Position numbers and translations under genes: made by a program
In this document: positions 23,171 through 33,416 of the stretch, in pieces
How the letters are laid out: every line of letters begins with the position of its first letter
Numbering within the stretch: position 1 is the first letter of the stretch
NCBI RefSeq assembly: GCF_040954835.1
Contig: NC_090718.1
Location: 15,329,532 to 15,393,531, forward strand
Reading direction: 5' to 3'
From: Lepisosteus oculatus
Lineage: Eukaryota; Chordata; Actinopteri; Semionotiformes; Lepisosteidae
Length of the DNA stretch: 64,000 nt
The notes under the pieces: model-generated
Database searches by the model: none
Told to the model about the DNA's origin: nothing
The model's input: the letters and a program-made list of their open reading frames with translations, nothing else

Positions 23171-25814
23171 CTACACCAGCGTGCCCTTCCGCGGCTGGGG
23201 CCTGGGGGCGGGTCTCTTCACCGTGCCGGAGGGGATGCGGATTTCCGCGGGCTTGGCGGCAGTCCTGGCTCTGGCGCTGGCGGCCCGCGGGGGGCCGGAC
23301 GCCTTGCGGGGGGGGCCGTGGGGCGGGGGCGGGGGCGGCTGGAAGTCTATGGTGGCGTACTCCGTGCTGCTGCTCTGCCGGAGCGCCGGCGCGCTGCTCC
23401 CCCTGCTGGAGGAGGGGGGCCCCTGCAGCACCTGGATCTCGGCGTAGTGCAGCTCCTCCTGCCTCTGCCCCCCGGCCTTGCGGCGCTTGTTCACCACGGA
23501 GTAGATCGGCATCTCAGCCACCGCGTCGTACATGTGGGCTTCTTCCTGCTCGGGACAGAGGGGGGAGTCGTGCTGCGTTACAGAAGGGGCAAGTAGCCCC
23601 CAGCTCAACTCTCCACTACACACCAGAACACAGATATGGAGACTGAGGGGGTCTTGAAACACTGATAAGCAAGCAGGAAACTAAAGACAAGCAAGAACAA
23701 GTTACTGGCAGTGAGAGGAGGGCACAGGCCCACACGAACACACAGCAGAAAATCTAGGGAAAAATCACCACAATTTAAAGTCCAATCAATAATTCCATTT
23801 TTCTTGCCACTCCATTTTCAGAGAAAGCAATAAAACCTCCCAAATTTTAGGGATTATTTTTAAGAACTTGTAAGTAACCTGAAGGAGAACTGGATTCGTT
23901 CTGAGAACACGGTGTTGAGTCCTTACAAAGACTTCTAATGCCAACAGCGCCACACAGTGGCCGACTCCGTAAATGCAGAGGTACAGCTTCAGCGTGCAAT
24001 GCTGAGGCTCCTAATCTACTGACAGGACAGAAAGGACAGAAAATACCCCAGGAGCAGAGAAACAGAGAGTAATAGAGTAAATCACCAGTAATAGAGTAGT
24101 GTATCACTTCTACCACATGGATACTTTTATCCCCATAATTTGCACCCATTTATAAAGCTGGGTATTTTTCTGGAGCAATTTAGGTGGAGTACAGTTAAAG
24201 GTACAACCGCAGTGTCTCAGGGATTCGAACCCAAACCCTTCCTGTTATGAGTCAATGACCCTGAACACAGCTCCACACTGCCGCACACGAAAGCGTTGCA
24301 TTACACAAAGAAGACAAAGAAAAGGCTGTGGAAATGAAGAACCACCAGGGCGTGCAGTTCAGGAAGCCAATGGCAGATGAGGGACACTTGTTACCAAACC
24401 TGTTGTGAGAGGTCAGCCTTTCCATCTGTAAGGGAAACGGAAAATACACAAATATGACATGATTTGCACCTGTGGATAATGGCACAGATGCAGCCTGGCT
24501 TGTTGGATAAAAAGCTCATCTTCATCGTGCTCTGTCCTTGAGCACCAGTGACATCAGAGGCCACTCTACCCATCAGCACCAGTGATGTCATCAAACTCTC
24601 TGCCCTTCAGTGTCTATGTGCCACAAAGACATACCACTGGTTTAAAGCTGCTTCTACCTGGAGGAACACATGAGTGTTTGTCAAAGCTGTGCTGCTGTGT
24701 CTCCTACTCTCCAGGACAGGCCTTGCACCTGACACACCTGCAGCAGGGTGCTGCTCTGTGGGCTTCTTCACCCCCTTGCTAGGTAACTCCTCCAGGGCCC
24801 GCTGCTTCAGTCAGACCTGGGAGTGCTGAGCCTCTGGCCAGCCTTGGGCAGCGATTTCTGCAGCTCCGTCCCCAGTTAGGCACATCTTTCTTCCTGAATA
24901 CTGCAAGATGACTGTGCCACACAATTTCCTTAAAACAAAAAAAACTCACCTTTCTTTTGATCTTTTTTATTTGGAGACTTCAGCCCCCGCCTAAAATGCA
25001 ACAGAAACATATCATTGAATCAATCGGTAGTCCAGAGTTATCCAAAACAGATTGACGACGGACGATGAAATTGTTCAGCATTCACATCCGGCTGCAGGCT
25101 GTCTGGATCACCGACATGTTACAGGGACGGTAAGAGAGCTCTTCTGGTACCTGTTCTGATCGGCCCGGCCGACAGGTGGGGAGGTCCAGCCAAGAGCAGA
25201 ATATCACAGCGTCGCTGGGAAGAATGAGATTCACTGCGAGAAAGGGCTTCTTCTGCGGGCCCGTGTAACAACACCCAGCTCCCACCACCGAAACGCACAC
25301 GCGAAGGGAGCTGCTTAACTCCGTCGACTCTGTTTAACTGGGCTACTGGCCTGTAGTCACACACAGCTAGTTCACCCCCAGAGCGCCGTCGAGCATCGCC
25401 GACTTCAGGTCAGCGCTAGGAGTTACGACCACTCCCGCACCACGGAGCTTCTCGGTACTCACGAAGAAACTCAAAACGTTCGTCGCGTTTTGTTTTACAA
25501 CTACGCTTCTAATTCTCAGCCCGACGTTTTTTGTTGTTGTTGTTATTTTTACTTTACCATGTGTTTAATGTAAGTAAAAAAGATGTATCCAGGAAACCAA
25601 CACGGCTCTCGGAAACAACAGCTGTGTCAACAAGCAGCGCTGAGAGAAACACGGCGGAACAGCCCCGGTTTGTTGGTTGAAAAGGGCGACGCAGGTTTCT
25701 CACACAACACCTAGCAGGTGCCAAAACTCTCCTCCAAAAAAAAAACAGTCGGGAAAAAAGAGAGTTAAAACGTGAAACTTACTTATCCACTCCTTTGGTA
25801 ATACGGTTTCCCAT
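23171..25814 (-). CDS. C11orf52: C11orf52 orthologue, 4 exons, 157 aa
   Basis: The function of this family is unknown. Exons are 25814-25783, 24990-24950, 24425-24400 and 23545-23171; all have GT-AG borders and phases chain. The protein starts MGNRITKGVDK, so glycine 2 could be N-myristoylated, and continues with a lysine-rich segment (LKSPNKKDQKK). Exon 4 has EELHYAEIQV and SSTEYATIDF and ends RKGTLV; human C11orf52 has NLHYADIQV, NATEYATLRF and ends KNGTLV, which fixes the identity. Human protein is 123 aa; the excess here lies in a proline/alanine-rich insert. Four tyrosines sit in Yxx(V/I) contexts (YDAV, YSVV, YAEI, YATI), the last two fitting ITIM- and ITSM-like patterns. Position next to DIXDC1 and HSPB2 is as in human. 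A long open frame on the opposite strand over exon 4 is a GC-driven shadow. Confidence 0.88.
24150..24290 (-). mobile_element. tRNA-like SINE fragment in C11orf52 intron 3
   Basis: The minus strand holds gggttcgaatccc, a B-box-like sequence, preceded by gtgcggcagtgtggagctgt. This resembles the head of the SINE at 29.8-30.0 kb. No tail is visible. Low certainty. Confidence 0.4.
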
Positions 25815-26736
25815 AACAATTCATGCTTTTTAAGGTCTGACTCAAAAGAGGTCGGAGTTATTCCGTTTCCTTGTTCCCAGTTCTTGAAAGTCACGACACA
25901 TTCCCGCACAGGTGCAGCGCTCTGGCATGCTAACAGCGCCCCCCTGCGGTCAAGATAAGCACAGCACTAAAGCCGTGAAGTCTTTTTAAATACCACACCG
26001 AAATCACCCCCTGGCGACATGACATTAGTGTTTATCGAAACAGAAGGCTGTTGTTTAATGATACCCTGAAAAAAAAAAGCAAAATAAGAACCGACCACAG
26101 TGGCGTTTTTTAAATCTTCAGTTGGGTGGGAAGTTATTTTGGGAACTTGTGAATAAAAACAGCTACTTTCCCAGTTAGGTCTTGTTTTTTCTCACGAAAA
26201 GTTTTTTTTTTCTCTCTTAGGCTAATGAGTGACTTATGAACAGCCCGTTTTTCCTCAGGGTCAGAGAAGACCTCTCTCTCTCTCTCCCAGCCTGCTCAGC
26301 TGTAGGGTATGTGCACAAGGCCAAAACACTGTTATGACACGGTCAGACTACAGTAAATGTCTTGGCTGGATTCTTCCTGGTCTTTCTATATAAATCAGCT
26401 ACCCCAGCACCTAAAGGTCAAATCAAAAAGGTCGAATCAGCTTCTCTTCTTTTCCTGTCTTCGCCAGGCTGAGTTGCCTGCTTAGGGATAGTCTGCAGAG
26501 TGCACAGAATTTGGTCCAAGGAGCGCAGTTTCCACACAGCAACAATACACAGTGGTCTGAGACTTCTCCTTCCTTCTCTGTTGGCTGTTGTTCTCCTCCT
26601 CGGATGTGTTTCCACTTTGGGTGCGTTTATGTCACTGCTGGAGATATGAAAGACTAAGAGCCTTTTCCACACACTCATAAGGCACTGTCTTTTTCACACT
26701 GTGCCTTTCTCATAGTGAACTCCCTATGGGGAAGCC

Positions 26737-26780
26737 ACCATCTTGGCTCAGACCATGGTATAGCCTTGAGCCAAGATGGT
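26737..26780. other. 14-bp perfect inverted repeat
   Basis: ACCATCTTGGCTCA at 26737-26750 and its reverse complement at 26767-26780 enclose a 16-base loop. Either strand can form a stable hairpin. No element boundary or duplication is visible around it. Confidence 0.85.
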
Positions 26781-27115
26781 AGCTGAATATGGCGTAATGG
26801 CAGGGGGGTGTTGAATCAGACACACCTGGGCATTGGTAGGTATGAAGTTGTTGAAAATTCTAGTAAAAACTTGGATAATCGCCTAAATCTGCTTCCACTC
26901 ATAGTCTTCTGTGTTTAAAGATTTAAAAAATGTTAATTTTTGGCCTGCCATTGTAAAACATTCCCTTCAGCCTACAAATGTATGTGATTGATTCCAGAGC
27001 AGGAGTGTTCTTTTTTGTAATGCTGTGACCACAGTTTACACAGTACTCTGAATGAGCCCCTGCTAGTGTGGCTCAGAGGAGCACTACATTTCTGCAGGTG
27101 CACATGAGGCCAGAT

Positions 27116-27260
27116 CAGTGGACAGTGAGTCTGGTCTGATCAGTGGGCAGTGAGTCTGGTCTGATCAGTGGGCAGTGAGTCTGGTCTGATCAGTGGGCAG
27201 TGAGTCTGGTCTGATCAGTGGGCAGTGAGTCTGGTCTGATCAGTGGATAGTGATTCAGAC
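27116..27260. repeat. 25-bp minisatellite, about six units
   Basis: Units gtgagtctggtctgatcagt plus gggca repeat with almost no divergence, the last one degenerate. Each unit has a TGATCA palindrome and a GTGAGT. Confidence 0.92.
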
Positions 27261-27474
27261 CAGGAGATGAGAGGCTTTTTTCAGCAGCTGCCCAGTCATT
27301 ATTTCCACTTCACAGCTGAGTTTATTTTTTGATGGAGGGAAATACATGTCTTTAACTGGTGAAGGGTACTATAAAGATTACCCTATTAACTAGTCAAACA
27401 CATTCATGCATAACAAGTGGTTCTTCCTATTGACAAATAAGAGTTTCCTGTTGTCATTTTGTAAGAATAATAGA

Positions 27475-27480
27475 TTTATT
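27475..27480 (-). promoter_or_regulatory. Candidate poly(A) signal of HSPB2
   Basis: AATAAA on the minus strand, about 485 bp after the HSPB2 stop codon. If used, the 3' UTR includes the G-rich array at 27690-27950. Confidence 0.45.
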
Positions 27481-27689
27481 AATGTAATGCAATAATACAA
27501 CATCCGCTGCCAACTTCTCAGGCATGCTTTCCTATCCAGGACACAACACAGCCCTGAGGGCTATTACACACCCACACTGGAGTCTGCTCATCAGGAAATA
27601 AAACACACGCCTCCTTTCAAAGAACATGATGCACAGCTTGAGTGATTAGACATCCTAGAAATATCAGCAGGCTTGCCAACACCCCAGGC

Positions 27690-27952
27690 CTCCAGCAGGA
27701 CTGCAGGTTCTCCAGCCCTGCCCCAGCCACACCCAGCCTCGCATAGCCCTGCCCCAACCACACCTACCCCGCCCTACCACACCCCAACCCGGCCCCAGCC
27801 ACACCCAGCCTCGCCTAGCCCCTCCCCAACCACACTCAACCCCGCCCCAGGCACACCCAGCCTCACCTAGCCCCTCCCCAGCCCCGCCCAGCCCCGCCCA
27901 GCCCCTCCCCAGCCCCTCCCCAGCCCCGCCCAGCCCCGCCCAGCCCTGCCAG
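27690..27952 (-). repeat. G-tract minisatellite in the HSPB2 3' UTR
   Basis: On the sense (minus) strand the array is built from short units such as ggggctgggc and gaggctgggtgtggctgggg, giving dozens of G3-G4 runs separated by 1-6 bases. It starts within about 15 bases of the stop codon (TGA ending at 27965). Units nearest the gene are shortest and purest, more distant ones longer and more diverged. Confidence 0.88.
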
Positions 27953-27964
27953 TGTGGGAGGGGT

Positions 27965-30521
27965 TCACGTGCTCTTCCCCGCCTCCTTGTGCTGCTTCTC
28001 CCCGCCCTCCACTCGGACTTGGAGCTCGCGGACGGTGGGCTTGACATCCGCAGCCTTCCGGGGCGCCTCGGCGCACAGGACGCCGTCGTGGGAGAGGGTG
28101 ACCTGCACCAGGAGCGGGTCGACGCCCAGCGGCAGGATGTAGGTGCGGCTGAACTGGCGGCTGACGAAGCCGTGCTGGTCCAGCCGCTGGGCGTGTTGAC
28201 CGCTCACCTCCAGCAGGTTGTCCACGGTGCGGACCGCGATCTCGTCCGGCGTGAACTGGCACACGTCCAGCAGCACGCGGAACCAGTCGTCGCCGCTGTC
28301 CACCTGCGAGAAGCCCCGCTCCAGCTGCTTGTTGAGCCGCGGGCGGATGTAGTAGCCGTGGTACAGGGTGGGGGCCAGGACGTCCTGAGGCGACAGGCCT
28401 GGGGGCGAGAGAGAGCAGCTTCGGCAGGCCAGGCTCAACCTGGGAGCTGGGAGCTGGGAGCTGCAGGGTGACATAGCTGCTGCCATGTTGCACACTGTTT
28501 GTTGGCAATAAACAAGAAAAAATCATTCTCGTAATAAAGGATTTACAATTGAGTATGGTGTATGTGCAATTATTTGTGTAATAACAGAGTCAGGACGCTG
28601 GCAATGCGCCTCTGTAAGGCTGTGTACAATGTCTCTTCGCTTGTAGCAGATCCTTTTTCTAAACGTTCACAGACGACACTGGTCAGGGACATGTCTCTTT
28701 TACCAGAGTAAACCACCTGCCAAGCACAAAGGCTCTGATGCTATTTTGCAGGCCTGCTTCAGAGCCATTACAAAGGAAAGTCATGGTGTGCACTTAATGT
28801 ATTGATTTTAATATGTTATTTTAATACAGTCAATACATTTCTCACAAATTCCATTCCCTTTGGCACGACGAGACTTCCTCGTCCCCCGCAGAGGACGGGT
28901 TCGGAACCTGAGACCCACACTGGGGCAGATGCAAGCCCCTGTCTTTGGGGGGATGGGTCGGTCGCGGGGAGCAGGTGAGGCCCCTGTCAAGCCAGGGTTT
29001 CAATCCGGCTGACCCTGGGGTGACCAGCGCGATCCCTCAGCTTCTACTCCTCCTCTGGAGTCTGGATTCGCCGGCGAGAAACAGGCTGAACAAAGGCAGC
29101 CCTGCGTGTCTTTTGATAGGGGTGTCAATGTGCTGCCAGGCTGGCTGCTCTGTTCCCAAGACCTCCAGGGTTGTAGGAGGGCAGTTTATTTTCGGGCTGG
29201 GCCGGGGAATTCCCCTCCGCCGCCAGACGTCTGTTTTTATTTCCCTCTCAGCCTTTTACTCCTTCATGCTCCGCTGCCACAGAGCAGGAGGCCAAAACAA
29301 AGGGAAACTCTCTCCAAGAGTCTAAAGGAAGTTAGGCGAGAGACAAGCCGAAGTTCACAGCTTCTACCACCAGGGGGTGCTCTGCACACATGCCTCTTCG
29401 GCCTCTTGAGGAACGAGGCTGGTGCGGCTCATGGGAGGGCGATGTCCGTGACAGCTCTGCCTGGGCCCCCGACAGCAGGAGAGGTCAGGGGCAGGTCGAT
29501 CTGTCACTTCCCTCTCACGTCAGCACCTCGCCAGCTCCAAGGGGCAATCCGACTGAGACTCGGAGCCCGTGAGCCTGCCTGCCTGCATCCTTACCTCATC
29601 ACATGCAACTTTCAAGTAATGTCCAGTTATCTATCATGCCCACATACAGGCCTTCAATACCCTGGTACAGTTTTAAGAGCTTTTTAAGCTTTTGGCAAGA
29701 ATCTAATCCAATTTAATAGCCTCATACAAGCTACAGTCATTTAGTAAAATGTTTAAGATAAGATCACTTTTTTCACCCTATACAGTTTTTTGTATTAGGA
29801 ATTTGTCTTTTCGCATACTCCAGCTTGCTCTCCATGAGACACACAGACAGGGAGAGAAGCTTGGGGTCGGAGCACAGCCATTTATACAGCACCCCTAGAG
29901 CAGTTGGGGTTAAGGGCCTCGCTCGGGGGCCCAACGGAGTAGGATTCCTCCACTGGTCACAGGATTCGAACCAGCAACCTTCCAGCCACAGGCACAGCTC
30001 CTCAGCCACAGAGCCACCGCACTGCCCTGCTTCCGCACTTTGTGGACTTGAACCCAGACCATCAGCGACTGCAGATTTGAACCCAGAGCCCAGTGACCAC
30101 AGACCAGCGCGCTAGATCAGATCATTTGTGTTCCTTCTTCTTGTGGGTCGGTTCTTGGTGAATTTGTTTTTGCTCAGAATGGATGGAGATTTAAGTTTTG
30201 TGCAGGAACAGAAAAGGTTGTGAAGCCCCTCTGTGTGCCCAGCTGTTGTGAAGCCCCTCTGTGTGCCCAGCTGTTTAATAGCCCCTCTGTGTTCCTTCTT
30301 TCACTCTGAAGAAAAGCGTCCAGTTCCACCAGGACAGGGCGCTGTTGACTTGTGCAGTTCCATGGTTCCACCGCACACACGCCGACCCGACGCACGATCA
30401 CGAGCCCAGCACAGCGGGAGGCCTTACCTTCCCCGAAGTTCTGGTCGTAGATGCGGCAGGGAGACGCCATCTCGTACTCCACACTCATGGGGTACGCGTG
30501 AGGAACGGTGCGCTCCGACAT
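27965..30521 (-). CDS. HSPB2: HSPB2 small heat-shock protein, 2 exons, 175 aa
   Basis: HSPB2 (MKBP) is a cytosolic small heat-shock protein, muscle-enriched in mammals, that binds DMPK and HSPB3. Exons are 30521-30428 (MSERTVPHAYPMSVEYEMAS to FGEG) and 28398-27965; the intron is phase 1, and two exons is the usual HSPB2 structure. The N-terminus aligns with human MSGRSVPHAHPATAEYEFAN. Exon 2 carries LAPTLYHGYYIRPR and the alpha-crystallin domain (about residues 60-145: VCQFTPDEIAVRTVDNLLEV, HGFVSRQFSRTYILP, LSHDGVL). The C-terminal tail is lysine-rich (QVRVEGGEKQHKEAGKST) and lacks the acidic run of human HSPB2 and an IxI motif. It is head-to-head with CRYAB with 2.9 kb between start codons, wider than in mammals. 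Confidence 0.96.
28399..30427. other. HSPB2 intron 1
   Basis: Contains a tRNA-derived SINE (29755-30029) and a 28-bp tandem repeat (gtgaagcccctctgtgtgcc unit, 30220-30296). The rest (28.5-29.7 kb) is unique sequence with no exon recognised. Confidence 0.6.
29755..30029 (-). mobile_element. tRNA-derived SINE, near full length
   Basis: On the minus strand the head has an A-box-like region (gcggtggctctgtggctgag) and a B box (ggttcgaatcc) at tRNA-like spacing, then a body (atcctactccgttgggcccc) and a tail ending cctaatacaaaaaactgtat and aagtgatcttatctt. The tail matches the copy nested in the Tc1 element at 4.8 kb and a short stretch near 61640. Confidence 0.8.
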
Positions 30522-33281
30522 CCCAGCGAGCTGCGAGGGCACGGCGGCTCAGTTCCTCGCGGAAACGACTGGCAGGGTCTGCAGAGAGAGTCGGGGAGAG
30601 AGAGAGTGACTGTGTGCCTGTGTTTGCATGGGGCTGATAAAGAGGCCAGAAATAGCCCGGTCACAGACACTCCAAAGGAGACATCATAACTACAAATAAA
30701 TCCAGAGACAAATACGCCACTGGGATCTCTGATGGATCAGTTTAAAATGGCCCACAGGGACAGGCCAGTCCTGCCTGGACAGACCGGCTGGCAGGGCTCT
30801 TGTCTGCGATTCCGAGACGGGATATTACATCTCACCAAGAGCAGCCTGGGACGATTTATTTGAAGGATTAGAAATGCGTGGAATAATTTTGCACTTACTG
30901 CAGTACGTCACGACTGGGAGAAGCACTGCAGGCCACAGTGGGACCTGGCTTTGTGTGGAGCTGTGGGAACTGTGATGATGTTACCAGCCTGGTACTGTCA
31001 GCACTCTGCTGAATACGGCCCTTCGAACGACAAGGTTGCGAGTGGAATGAAAAGCTGAACCCTCCCGGTAGAGAAAGTGTAAGGAAATACATCTCCCCCC
31101 ATTCCTGGACCTAAGAATAAGCCCACAGCTCTCAGAGGATATTATATATCACCTAGCTGACCCTGCGGGGTCCGCGGGTGGAGCCCCACACTGCCGCGGA
31201 CGTCCGAGAGGACGCCGAACTCCAGCCTGTCTCCAGCCGACACCGCCTGTCTCTGCCCTGTTTACAAGACGGCTATTGAGCTCTGCCCCAGGCCTTGCCA
31301 AGTCTGGCATCGCCCTGGGGCAGGGGGGAAGTCGAGCGGCTGATTAACAGGCTGCTCTTCTGATGTTTCTCTGGGTGAGGGCGGGGGGGCGACGCCTTTT
31401 GTGCACAGCGGAGCAAAGTCACGACAGCAGCAGTTTGCCTCTGCGTGATTCATTTACATGAAAAGTTCAAAGTGAAAGCTGTGTCTTTCTCATATGCATA
31501 TGATATGAACTGTGCAATATTTCTTTATGTGTATCATACCTGTTGTGAGTATTGACCTGCCCAGGGCTGCACTCCTGTCTTCTGTGGTTCCTGTACATAT
31601 CAAGTGTGATGTCAGTGCTGGGGCCCCTCCTGGTGATGGAGTGTACTTATTTTGGGCACTACAGGGTGTCCAGGGGTCTAGGCAAGAGTTCTGTCAGGTC
31701 CAGGAAGCTCTAGGAGGCTAGTGAATGTGTACAGTATCACAGCAGCTCGTATCTTCTGAAGGAGAAGGCCTTAGAAGTGCAGGGGTGTCAGACTCAGTGA
31801 CTAAATGATGTCACCAGGTGTAGGCACGTTAACAATAGCGACAATGATCAGGTCAAATCCCACTTCTTTCATGGTTGGATGATAATTCTCTTGACTACAG
31901 CAGGTCCCAGGTGAAGGAAGTCCCGAGTGCTTTTTTGTTCATTTTGAATTCTGTTTGCCTTTCCTAGAATAATGTGGCGGGGCTCTTACAGTGATTGTGG
32001 CTCTGACTGACACACCAGGGGATGCTAACAGTCCAGCATTCTGGGAGCTGAGTGTTTGGTGATCCGTCAACAGGCCCCTGCAGGTCTCCAGAACTCCACA
32101 GAGCTCTACAGTGTTGTTATTGCTGCTCTGCTGATGGCTGCTACTGCTGTTAGCAGCTGTTGCGGGCTGAAGTGGCCTACTGTCCAGTCTACACATCCAG
32201 AGAGGTGTTAACATAAGTATTGGCCGAAATATTGTCCAAAATCTGAGCAGGGGGTTCAGAATGGAATAGAGGTGCTTAGTTCCCTTCTTCATGGGAACCA
32301 GGGACGAAACAATTTAAAGTAGCCAATCAAGCTCAAGCACGGGGGGGCATGCAGACTCCACACAGACTGATTCCCTAAAGTTGGACACAAACCCGACTCG
32401 AGATCTGTGAGGCCACAGTGCCACCCGCTAGTAGATCCTCTTACCCTCCATTGATGCCCTAATAAAAGTGCATTGTGGTTGACTGTGGTGACAGTACAGA
32501 GTAGTGAAGTACAGTACAGCTACTGTGCAGCATTAGGTGGTGCTTATCAAAGCATATCCACAGGCACGTACTCTATAGGGAAGATCAGAAATGTCTCGCA
32601 AATTTGCTGTTGTAGAATTTCTCAAGTATGAGAGGTAGCTGTGAAAAGCACTCATCACCATACTGTGAAGAACAGCTTTGATAGAGAGTTTAATACCTGC
32701 ACACATAAAGGACATCTTGAGTGGAGAAGCTGACTAAATAAATGAATGAAGGACCTGCAAAGGCTGGTGCTGTGTCCTGGAGCAGAGGCAGCCTGCGCTG
32801 GGCTGCCAGGGGTGGTTTATCCCGGGGCTTGACTCTGCACACAGGGTGCCCTGCCTGCGCCTGGGCAAACACACCCACCAGAGCCTTTGATCCGGCCTGG
32901 AGCCTCCCTGGACAAACAGGAGTCAGGGCAGGCGGGGGAGAGGGGCACCGGAGCGCGGCGGAAATAATCCCACCGGCACGCGGGGCAGCCGGAGGAAGAG
33001 AGGCCAAGCCCGAGGAGTGCGCGCCAAAAACCGAAACCCGTCTGACAGACGAGCCGGGTCCTGGCGCTGGCCGTGCAGGCACACACAGAAAACCGCGCAC
33101 CAGCACAAAAGGAGACTTTCCAGCGCTGCGCGCACGGGGGCATCAGCACTATTTAAAATCCCCCAGAACAATCGCAGGGCCGCTTGCCTGAATGAAATCG
33201 GACTGCCAGTAATCACGTAAACACACACGGACTGGCACTTGCAGGGGGAGAGGGCGAGCGGGGGAGACGGTTTACATCACC

Positions 33282-33297
33282 GTTCCAGAAAGTTCAA
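33282..33297 (+). promoter_or_regulatory. Heat-shock element of CRYAB
   Basis: gTTCcaGAAagTTCaaGAG has three perfect alternating pentamers (TTCnnGAAnnTTC) and a near fourth, the consensus for HSF1 trimers. It lies 39 bp upstream of the TATA box and about 120 bp upstream of the start codon. Confidence 0.88.
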
Positions 33298-33335
33298 GAG
33301 GAGGGTGGCAGGCTGGCACAGGCTGGTGGGGCGGC

Positions 33336-33343
33336 TATATAAG
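33336..33343 (+). promoter_or_regulatory. CRYAB TATA box
   Basis: TATATAAG, 74 bp upstream of the ATG, which puts transcription start near 33365-33370 and gives a leader of about 50 bases, similar to mammalian CRYAB. Confidence 0.85.
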
Positions 33344-33416
33344 TGAGCTGAGGGCCAGAGGCACAGCAGGAGCGGCACGGCAGCAGCAGGCACAGAGTGC
33401 GCCCAGCCCAGCCAGC

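Larger units (their letters stand above)
25815..27960. other. C11orf52-HSPB2 intergenic region
   Basis: The first part (25.8-25.95 kb) is the C11orf52 upstream region. Further on there is a 14-bp inverted repeat (26737-26780), a 25-bp minisatellite (27116-27260), AT-rich unique sequence and the HSPB2 3' UTR. No gene is recognised. Confidence 0.55.
30522..33416. other. HSPB2-CRYAB divergent intergenic region
   Basis: About 2.9 kb between the two start codons. Apart from the CRYAB proximal promoter it holds unique sequence, a 14-bp perfect palindrome (31489-31502, TCATATGCATATGA) and a repeat fragment near 32330-32430 (gcatgcagactccacacaga). No TATA box or heat-shock element was found just upstream of HSPB2. 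Confidence 0.6.

Noticed and set aside
22355-23596. A 413-codon open frame on the plus strand
   Set aside because: It runs antisense to C11orf52 exon 4 and through GC-rich flanks; no similarity, and the minus strand is clearly coding.
28448-28490. SINE3 head fragment just upstream of HSPB2 exon 2
   Set aside because: Only about 35 bases resemble the head (gggagctgcagggtgacata); too short to call with confidence.
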